From contig JACRQB010000113.1 in the NCBI GenBank assembly GCA_016222925.1, positions 1 through 12,208 of the forward strand: DNA of 12,208 bases, in the 5' to 3' direction. Position numbers and translations under genes: made by a program. Below, one piece after another: positions 6,983 to 12,208 of the stretch. The DNA is from Nitrospirota bacterium. GTDB lineage: Bacteria > Nitrospirota > Nitrospiria > Nitrospirales > Nitrospiraceae. The notes below the pieces were generated by a model, which worked only from the letters and a program-made list of their open reading frames with translations, did not search any database and was not told the origin of the DNA. Position 1 is the stretch's first letter. The number at the start of each line of letters is the position of its first letter.

Positions 6983-7324
6983 TCACGATCCCCGGGAAAG
7001 GATGCGGAGATGGCTCGGATAAGTGCCGATTGGGCCCTGCTCCGGACCGATTCCAGCGTCACAGGCATATCCCGGTTCGAAGGGCCATAGCAACGAACGG
7101 CCAACGGCGCTGCCACGGATGTGAATGTATCGCAATGTGACACCCATACGGGCGGCGTCGTCTTTTACCTTCACTGTGCATTCGCTCGGCGAATAACCTC
7201 GGCGAGAAATCAAGATGGGTTCACCCGATGCGCTGAAAACGGAGAATTCGCTTGCACATCCTGTTACTGAGAGCAGCACACAGAAAATACCCGTAAGTCG
7301 AACAAGCACTCTCTTTCGATTCAT
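6983..7324 (-). CDS. Small putative lipoprotein, function unknown
   Basis: A 113-residue protein with a basic N-terminus (MNRKR), a hydrophobic segment and a lipobox VTGC ending at Cys23, so it should be lipid-anchored in the envelope with a mature part of about 91 residues. The mature part contains two further cysteines (49 and 88), which could form a disulfide, and no domain that I recognise. GGGGAGGG lies about 9 nt before the ATG, which supports both the start and the strand. The 158 nt upstream to the frameshifted small gene show no clear promoter. Confidence is good for the gene and low for its role. Confidence 0.7.
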   Translation of the reverse strand: MNRKRVLVRLTGIFCVLLSVTGCASEFSVFSASGEPILISRRGYSPSECTVKVKDDAARMGVTLRYIHIRGSAVGRSLLWPFEPGYACDAGIGPEQGPIGTYPSHLRILSRGS

Positions 7325-7482
7325 TTGAATCGCCCTCCCCGTTCAGCGGGTTTGTCTACGCACACACTGGCTTAAACATCTCAAACCCTAACACGAATAG
7401 CCTTCTTCAATCGACTCACAATACATTGCGCTTGAACAGTTCAGCGAGGGTGAAAGGGAACAGCGGTTGAATACTGACCGAA

Positions 7483-7681
7483 TTAGACCGGCTTCTCCGC
7501 GACATGCTCGATGTATTCCCACAACTGCTTAGCATCTTCTTCGTTCAGGACCAATCGGAGTATTATTGGCGGCACCTGTCATATAGATCTTGACCGAGAC
7601 TGTGTCATGCCAAATCTGCACCTCACAGTGAGATATCAGATCCAGGTTGAACGCACGGTTGCCGATTCGGACAAAGTGCAT
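7483..7681 (-). pseudogene. Small gene interrupted by a +1 frameshift
   Basis: An ATG at 7681 with GAGGA 7 nt upstream opens a 50-codon frame (MHFVRIGNRAFNLDLISHC...) that stops at 7529. Around 7540-7555 the coherent protein signal moves to a neighbouring frame, VLNEEDAKQLWEYIEHVAEKPV, ending at TAA 7483-7485. Removing one base near the GGTCC stretch would join both into about 65 residues, with a beta-rich first half (MTGAANNTPI) and a helical acidic end. Many bacteria carry small proteins of this general look, but I cannot name the family. It may be a pseudogene, a sequencing error or, less likely, programmed frameshifting. The opposite strand has no better candidate. Confidence 0.55.
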
Positions 7682-7794
7682 AGCGTTTCCTCGTTCTAGT
7701 TGTCAACGAAGGGTGAGCATACACCAAGTTCCCACGCCCCAAAAGCAACGAAGAGTTTTGTTACGGCAACTGTGCCTCCGTGAGCCCGATAGAA

Positions 7795-7814
7795 CTTGCC
7801 GCCCTCTCGGCAAG
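7795..7814. other. 7-bp perfect hairpin in the gap before the ZorA-like gene
   Basis: CTTGCCG (7795-7801) and CGGCAAG (7808-7814) pair around a 6-nt loop. There is no T-tract on either side. The surrounding 7682-7960 contains no gene that I can support. The hairpin could insulate the two divergent genes or belong to either leader. Confidence 0.3.
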
Positions 7815-7960
7815 AACTTCCCTCCTGTTATGGCGTTATTCCAACCGTGCAGGGATACGCGGCCATTTCTCGCATTTCTCTCTGGCACAGAAATTGAGGG
7901 AGACAATCTGGCTTTGCTCTTACTGAGAATGGTTTGTAGGGTTTCAGTGAGGTTTACCTG

Positions 7961-9172
7961 ATGGATGGTGTGGATTCGTTCACCGCTTTTTGGGAATGGC
8001 TCACTCGTGATGTCACGGTTGTTGGTGGGCTTCAGAGTCCCGTGCTGAGCTGGATCGGTGCTGTGGGGATCTTGGCCCTGTGTTTTTGGCATAGCGCGGT
8101 GTTCCTCAGAGGTTTGTTGCAAATCCAAGGGACACTTGCGCGTTTTCACTCGTCCGTCGCACCCCTGGTCGTGGCACGGCAACAGGTGTCCAAGGATTGG
8201 CTTGTTATCCCGGCTTTGTCGAAAAAACGAGCACGTCTTGATCTGTCGTCCGAAACGCGACGAGATCTTGACGATCTGCACACACTGGATCGTGCGGTAC
8301 GGTCAGAACAGGCTTTCGCCAGAGACTGGTTTTCATACCGCAAAACTTTCACGGTAGAGCAACCCGCCTGGTTTCTTGAGCCGACCGTCCATAGTCAGCG
8401 CTCTGCAAGTGAGTTTTTCTCGTTCGAATCTCTCTGCGCCGCCCATCTCAACGTCCGTTTTTACCGGCAGCTTCCCGCTTTCATGACGGGTATGGGGTTG
8501 ATGTTCACCTTCCTAGCCATCTTGATCGGCCTCAGTAAGCTCCATGCGAACGGGTCGGAGATCGATGGTATTCAAGGGCTGATCAACGGCCTCTCAGGAA
8601 AGTTTGTGACATCCATCGTCGGCTTGGCGTGCGCCAATGCGTTCACCCTTCTCGAGCATGCTCTCTGGCATCGGGTGGACAACCGACACCGGGAGTGCAT
8701 CTCCCTCTTGGACGAAATGTTTCCGCAGAAGACTACCGACCAACATGCCCAGGCGTCCCCATTGCCGAACGGATCATCGATGGCCATCGCCACTCCCATT
8801 CGAAGCGACACCGCGCATCAGCTTGTTGAGGTCGTGCAGCAGCGCCTCGGATCCACCGTCGAAGCGCTGAACACAACCGCACAGGCGATCACGGCGCTAC
8901 AATCCAAGCATGCACCGATGAAGTTTGATGATTTGCCAGCGGAGATCGGTTACGAGGTTCAGCGGGCGTTACGACCTATGATGAATCCCATATTGGAGGC
9001 CATTCAGGACCTCAACCGCTCGATTAAGGAGCACGCCTCCCCGGTGCAGCTGTCTCAAGGCGAAATCGAAACGATGTTGCAGGGTCTCAGAAGCACCTCT
9101 ACGGCAACGACAGAATCTGTGGGCCTGATACCTAAAGATCGCAATGCAGGAAAACCATCTCGTCTCACCTGA
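7961..9172 (+). CDS. MotA/TolQ/ExbB-family proton channel subunit, ZorA-like
   Basis: A 403-residue inner-membrane protein that, with the next gene, would form an ion-driven motor. It has TM1 at about 28-49, a cytoplasmic loop (50-170), TM2 at 172-194 (LPAFMTGMGLMFTFLAILIGL region) and TM3 at 213-235 (GKFVTSIVGLACANAFTL). The stretch just before TM2 (SEFFSFESL...LNVRFYRQLP) and the GLMFTFLAILIGL / KFVTSIVGL pair resemble ZorA more than TolQ, ExbB or flagellar MotA. A cytoplasmic tail of about 165 residues follows, with a helical region at 283-360, far shorter than the long tail of Zorya ZorA. GAGG precedes the ATG by 8 nt. TolQ/ExbB-like or other 5:2 motor roles remain possible. Confidence 0.8.
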   Translation: MDGVDSFTAFWEWLTRDVTVVGGLQSPVLSWIGAVGILALCFWHSAVFLRGLLQIQGTLARFHSSVAPLVVARQQVSKDWLVIPALSKKRARLDLSSETRRDLDDLHTLDRAVRSEQAFARDWFSYRKTFTVEQPAWFLEPTVHSQRSASEFFSFESLCAAHLNVRFYRQLPAFMTGMGLMFTFLAILIGLSKLHANGSEIDGIQGLINGLSGKFVTSIVGLACANAFTLLEHALWHRVDNRHRECISLLDEMFPQKTTDQHAQASPLPNGSSMAIATPIRSDTAHQLVEVVQQRLGSTVEALNTTAQAITALQSKHAPMKFDDLPAEIGYEVQRALRPMMNPILEAIQDLNRSIKEHASPVQLSQGEIETMLQGLRSTSTATTESVGLIPKDRNAGKPSRLT

Positions 9173-9196
9173 AACAGCACGGAGAGAGCGAAAGGG

Positions 9197-9829
9197 ATGA
9201 AGTCGAGCTTTACGCAGGATTCGCGTGACAACTCAGCGGTGGTGACGAATGGGGTGGCCGATCTTATGACCTCCCTCGCCGTCATCTTCATCCTCTTGCT
9301 CGTGGCCTATATGACTCGCGTCGATAATGGAAATACCAATCCGGCTAAGAGCCGTGGCACTCCAACGGACAGCGCACCGAGAATCGCTCCACCTCATCCA
9401 GCACTGGAAACAAAAATGCCGAGCACCCACACGATCACGGTGCCGGATACAGCGATTAACTTTGAGTTTGGGAAGAGCACCTTGCTTCCTACGGCCGAGA
9501 TCTTCTTGTCCGAGACCATGCCGCACTACGCCTCGCTCGTCTGCAAGCCTGGAGAGCAAGAAGTAGAAGCCTTTGTGATCGAGGGATACACCGATGATCT
9601 GGGTGACGATATACGCAATCTGAGACTCAGTCAGGAACGCTCATTTGCGGTGCTGGCCAAAAGCTTAGAAGTGATCCGCGAGAAGCTTCCCTGGGCCTAT
9701 GAGTGTTTCTTGCAGAAAGCCACCGCGAATGGGCGTGGAAAACAGAACCTCCTGCGCAATGATGCCGGATACCCAGACCGCGATAAGAGCCGTCGCGTCA
9801 TGTTCAAAATCCATATGCGCCCCATGTAG
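9197..9829 (+). CDS. MotB/OmpA-family motor partner, ZorB-like
   Basis: A 210-residue protein with a short cytoplasmic N-terminus and a single TM segment (about 20-39, VADLMTSLAVIFILLLVAYM) carrying Asp22 near its start, where MotB/ZorB proteins hold the ion-binding aspartate. A Pro/Thr-rich periplasmic linker (40-80) leads to an OmpA-type peptidoglycan-binding domain (about 82-210): INFEFGKSTLLP, VIEGYTDDLGDD with Asp133, N141, LSQERS and the final KSRRVMFKI. Cys116 and Cys170 could form a periplasmic disulfide. It starts 24 nt after the ZorA-like stop, with GGAG about 12 nt and AAAGGG directly before the ATG, and is surely co-expressed with it. Confidence 0.85.
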   Translation: MKSSFTQDSRDNSAVVTNGVADLMTSLAVIFILLLVAYMTRVDNGNTNPAKSRGTPTDSAPRIAPPHPALETKMPSTHTITVPDTAINFEFGKSTLLPTAEIFLSETMPHYASLVCKPGEQEVEAFVIEGYTDDLGDDIRNLRLSQERSFAVLAKSLEVIREKLPWAYECFLQKATANGRGKQNLLRNDAGYPDRDKSRRVMFKIHMRPM

Positions 9830-9926
9830 AGTGATGAGCCAATACGACGTGGGCCTCTTTCCTGCCAGCGATGGCTTGAGTGGAGTACGATCTCAGAGCA
9901 ATTCGGCTGTTGTCTGTCTCCGACTC

Positions 9927-10748
9927 TTACTGATGGAGGGGTGAGAAGCCTAGTCCGTAAATGCGGCGGGTCAGTTCGATAAACTGTCCGATGGAAAGGA
10001 TTTCCGCGCGGAGGGAAGGAGAGAGTGCAAGCGCTTCCAATGCAGCTGCCACCAGCTTCTGATCGTATCCCTGATCTTTCAGCGAATTAATGAGTGTCTT
10101 GCGGCGGTGGGCGAAGGCAGCTTTCACCAGTGCTGCGAATTTGGGCTCCTCTTCCTGGTTCAGTACTCTCTGATGCTTGGTCTTTAGCAGAACCACAGCA
10201 GAGCCCACTTCCGGTCTCGGTCTGAAGCACTGCGCTGAGACCCGGAACGCTTTCGTGATCTCTGCCGCATACTGTGCCATGACAGACAGGACACCGTAGC
10301 CCGAACTTCCGGGCTTGGCCACGAGCCGATCGGCAACTTCATTTTGTAGCATCAGCACCATGCGGGGAAAACGGTCGCGCTGATCGAGAAGTCGGAAGAG
10401 GAGGGGAGTGGATAAATAATATGGAAGATTGGCGACGACAATGGTGCCGATCGGAAGCTGCTCAACCGGGTAGATCATCGCATCGTCGAGGACGAGCGCG
10501 AGATTCCTGAACTGGGGTTGTCGTTCAGTTAGGAACGCATGGAGCCGAGGATCGACTTCGATCGCCGTCACGTGGCCACTCGCACGACACAGCGCTTCGG
10601 TGAGGATACCTCGGCCTGGCCCGATTTCCAACGCGGTATGAGTCGAGGTGAGTTCAGCCAGCGCGACGATTTTGCGGACGATGTTGGGATCGATGAGAAA
10701 ATTCTGTCCAAGGCGTTTGATTGCGGCAGGGGGAAGAGAGGAGTCCAC
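9927..10748 (-). CDS. rsmA: 16S rRNA (adenine(1518)-N6/adenine(1519)-N6)-dimethyltransferase
   Basis: Dimethylates two adjacent adenines in the helix 45 loop of 16S rRNA during small-subunit assembly, using SAM. Motifs, numbered from GTG 10748: RLGQNF (12-17), SAM motif EIGPGRG (41-47), acidic Glu64, Asp89, catalytic NLPY (107-110), then QNEVADRLVAKPGS and FRPRPEVGSAVV. I chose GTG 10748 because GGAG lies 6 nt upstream, it starts 2 nt after the stop of the 63-codon ORF, and it gives 273 residues, the usual family length. A longer frame opens at GTG 10817 but adds 23 residues and overlaps the upstream ORF. Last gene of the pdxA operon; it faces the ZorB-like gene, 97 nt away. Confidence 0.96.
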   Translation of the reverse strand: MDSSLPPAAIKRLGQNFLIDPNIVRKIVALAELTSTHTALEIGPGRGILTEALCRASGHVTAIEVDPRLHAFLTERQPQFRNLALVLDDAMIYPVEQLPIGTIVVANLPYYLSTPLLFRLLDQRDRFPRMVLMLQNEVADRLVAKPGSSGYGVLSVMAQYAAEITKAFRVSAQCFRPRPEVGSAVVLLKTKHQRVLNQEEEPKFAALVKAAFAHRRKTLINSLKDQGYDQKLVAAALEALALSPSLRAEILSIGQFIELTRRIYGLGFSPLHQ

Positions 10749-10750
10749 CC

Positions 10751-10942
10751 TCAACTCCGAGTTGGTGAAGCCTGGGCCAATTGTTTGGCTAATATGCTCA
10801 GGGGCGTGCGATAGCACTCCACAAGATCCGTAAACTCTTCAACCAAATCATGAGTAAACGAGGGCCCTGGTTGGACGCTCGCGAAGATGTGTCCTTCCCG
10901 ATCGCCTACTACGGCAAGGCCCTTCGAAATATCAAGCGACAC
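10751..10942 (-). CDS. Small ORF of 63 codons between pdxA and rsmA, function unknown
   Basis: Opens with GTG at 10942 inside the pdxA end (11-nt overlap, GTGTCGCTTGA) and stops 2 nt before the proposed rsmA start, so it fits the operon's spacing exactly. The protein (VSLDISKGLAVVGDREGHIF...) is soluble. Its first 45 residues faintly recall the N-terminus of TsaB-like ASKHA proteins (LDxS, a short beta hairpin, a THD...FTDLV helix). The adjacent frame across 10750-10790 reads IGPGFTNSELRV, similar to the TsaB GPGSFTGLRV motif. It may thus be the remnant of a deleted and frameshifted tsaB, a genuine small gene, or chance. Confidence 0.45.
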   Translation of the reverse strand: MSLDISKGLAVVGDREGHIFASVQPGPSFTHDLVEEFTDLVECYRTPLSILAKQLAQASPTRS

Positions 10943-12014
10943 GTTTGGTCCGTCCCTTCTTGGTCGGAGTTGCCGTCATTCTATTCTGAGCGATCCTGGC
11001 AGCCAGTTTGATGGCCTCAATCAGGCTTCCGGGATCAGCGACGCTTTTCCCGACGATATCAAACGCGGTTCCATGATCCACTGAAGTGCGGATGATCGGC
11101 AAGCCCACGGTGAGATTGACGCAGGTGCCGAAGGCGACCAGCTTCAGGGGAATGAGACCCTGATCGTGGTAGAGGGCAACGACGCCGTCAAATGACCCTT
11201 TCGCTGCTTTTCCAAACAGCGTATCAGCCGGCAAGGGATCACTTGCCAGAATGCCCTGTTGTTGGGTGGCACGTGATGCCGGGAGAATGATTCGAGCTTC
11301 TTCATCGCCGAACAGTCCATGCTCACCGGCATGGGGATTGAGGGCAGCCACTCCTATCCTGGGGCGCTTGATGCCAAACAGTGTCGTCAGCGCCAATTGG
11401 GCCAAGCGGATCGCCTTTTCAATCTTGGCTTGCGTCAGCAGCGCCGAGAGATCTCTGATCGCGACATGTGTCGTGACGAACATAATACGTAACGGCCCGC
11501 CCACGATCATCATGCCTGACTCGTTCGCGTGGGTGAGATCAGCCAACAACTCGGTATGGCCTGGGTACCGGCAGCCGGCCATATGGATGGCTTCTTTGTT
11601 GATGGGCGCCGTCACCATGCCTTCGATACAGCCGATCTGAGCCAGTTCGACAGCATTTTTGATAAAGGCGACTGAAGCGGCGCCGGTTTCCGCCGCGGCA
11701 ATTCCTGGCTTGAACGTTCGCAGCGGTGTCTCCAGTGGATCCAGTACCGCGACCGTTCCTCTACGCGGCGCCATCGGTTCATGACCGTGAACTCGGACTA
11801 CGTTCAGTTTGAGCTTCAGCGCCTTCACCGTTCGCTCCATGACGGGAAGCGATCCGATGACGACCGATCGGCAGACGTTACGCAAATGAGCGCCTGCCAG
11901 CGCCTTGGCGATAACTTCCGGGCCGATGCCGGCCGGGTCTCCCATCGTGATTCCCAGCAAGGGGAGTTGGGGGGATGAGGAATCGGTGCGAGGTGATCGC
12001 GACTTAGTTGACAT
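10932..12014 (-). CDS. pdxA: 4-hydroxythreonine-4-phosphate dehydrogenase
   Basis: NAD(P)-dependent oxidation of 4-phosphohydroxy-threonine, a step in de novo pyridoxal phosphate synthesis by the DXP-dependent route. Clear PdxA motifs: ITMGDPAGIGPEV (23-35), VTAPINKEAI, GCRYPGHTELLADL with a metal His, FVTTHVAIRDL, ALNPHAGEHGLFGDEE, ALYHDQGLIPLK and VGLPIIRTSVDHGTAFDI. The 360 residues include a basic Ser-rich N-terminal stretch of about 20 beyond the family start, so the ATG at 12014 may be slightly early; the only other Met nearby is inside the GITMGD motif. It overlaps the upstream gene by 11 nt and the downstream small ORF by 11 nt, indicating one compact operon. Confidence 0.97.
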   Translation of the reverse strand: MSTKSRSPRTDSSSPQLPLLGITMGDPAGIGPEVIAKALAGAHLRNVCRSVVIGSLPVMERTVKALKLKLNVVRVHGHEPMAPRRGTVAVLDPLETPLRTFKPGIAAAETGAASVAFIKNAVELAQIGCIEGMVTAPINKEAIHMAGCRYPGHTELLADLTHANESGMMIVGGPLRIMFVTTHVAIRDLSALLTQAKIEKAIRLAQLALTTLFGIKRPRIGVAALNPHAGEHGLFGDEEARIILPASRATQQQGILASDPLPADTLFGKAAKGSFDGVVALYHDQGLIPLKLVAFGTCVNLTVGLPIIRTSVDHGTAFDIVGKSVADPGSLIEAIKLAARIAQNRMTATPTKKGRTKRVA

Positions 12015-12208
12015 AGAGATGCACGGTATAGCCGATATAGAACACAGCTCCGGCGGCGAGTAGCCACGGTCGCCACTGGCCTCCGATCAGAATTTGCAGG
12101 AGGCAGAGTCCTACCGCCTGCACGGCTAAGATCATTGTGGTCAATGCCGATGGCGCGATCACCCACTCGGTTCCGATCAACCCCAGCGCAACCGGGAAGG
12201 TGCCTTGA
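12004..12208 (-). CDS. C-terminal end of an integral membrane protein, family unknown
   Basis: Only the last 67 codons are inside the window, ending at TAA 12004-12006 within the start of pdxA (11-nt overlap). The visible part reads as two to three closely spaced membrane segments: FPVALGLIGTEWVIAPSA, TTMILAVQAVGLCLLQILI and WLLAAGAVFYIGYTVHLYV, separated by short polar turns such as GGQWRP. I do not recognise the family from this fragment. It is the upstream gene of the pdxA cluster and is probably co-transcribed with it. The start lies beyond the right edge. Confidence 0.7.
   Translation of the reverse strand, partial: QGTFPVALGLIGTEWVIAPSALTTMILAVQAVGLCLLQILIGGQWRPWLLAAGAVFYIGYTVHLYVN

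Noticed and set aside
6844..7140. A 98-codon plus-strand frame overlapping the lipoprotein gene
   Set aside because: No ribosome site, arginine/glycine-rich shadow composition, and the opposite strand has a lipobox and a good Shine-Dalgarno.
7511..7699. A 62-codon plus-strand frame at the frameshifted small gene
   Set aside because: The minus strand has the ribosome site and coherent peptides; the plus-strand frame is its complement.
7703..8281. A 192-codon minus-strand open frame under the start of the ZorA-like gene
   Set aside because: It is the complement of a well-supported coding region, its composition is not protein-like, and it has no domain or ribosome site.
9830..9926. Possible terminator between the ZorB-like gene and rsmA
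   Set aside because: Only a 4-bp hairpin (GCCA/TGGC) without a T-tract is visible, too weak to call.
1..12208. CRISPR array, tRNA, rRNA, insertion sequence or complete Zorya effector genes
   Set aside because: No regularly spaced repeats, no cloverleaf or rRNA segment, no transposase frame, and no ZorC, D, E, F or G-like protein was seen on either strand.

Overview
The window looks like chromosomal DNA of a Gram-negative bacterium, most likely a member of Nitrospira or a close relative in Nitrospirota. This rests on moderately high GC coding bias, envelope genes (lipoprotein signal, OmpA-type domain, YbgF-like TPR protein) and a 123-bp inverted-repeat intergenic element that resembles a repeat I remember from Nitrospira genomes. 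The taxonomic call is inference and could not be checked here.

Layout from left to right. Positions 1-2091 (minus strand) hold a zinc-type ABC importer operon: substrate-binding protein, ATPase, then the permease, which is cut by the window edge. Positions 2092-2393 are a divergent intergenic region with a stem-loop and the 123-bp repeat. Positions 2394-4096 (plus) hold anmK (anhydromuramic acid kinase, wall recycling), translationally coupled to a membrane-anchored DUF2726-like gene. A short secreted YbgF-like TPR protein (3964-4518, minus) runs tail to tail into that gene with a 133-bp antisense overlap. Positions 4742-5584 (plus) encode a right-handed beta-helix protein, and 5618-6541 (minus) a REC-GGDEF diguanylate cyclase response regulator with a plausible promoter upstream.

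Positions 6542-7960 are gene-poor: one small lipoprotein (6983-7324, minus), one small gene broken by a +1 frameshift (7483-7681, minus), and several hairpins and palindromes. Positions 7961-9829 (plus) encode a two-gene MotA/TolQ/ExbB plus MotB/OmpA pair whose architecture is closest to ZorA/ZorB, the ion-driven motor of Zorya anti-phage systems. It has no ZorC, D, E, F or G beside it and its ZorA-like tail is short; it is the most interesting item in the window.

Positions 9927-12208 (minus) form a tightly packed operon, in transcription order: a membrane protein C-terminus (cut by the edge), pdxA (vitamin B6 synthesis), a 63-codon ORF, and rsmA (16S rRNA dimethylation). Start and stop codons overlap or nearly touch at each junction, and the packing suggests that rsmA starts later than its longest open frame.
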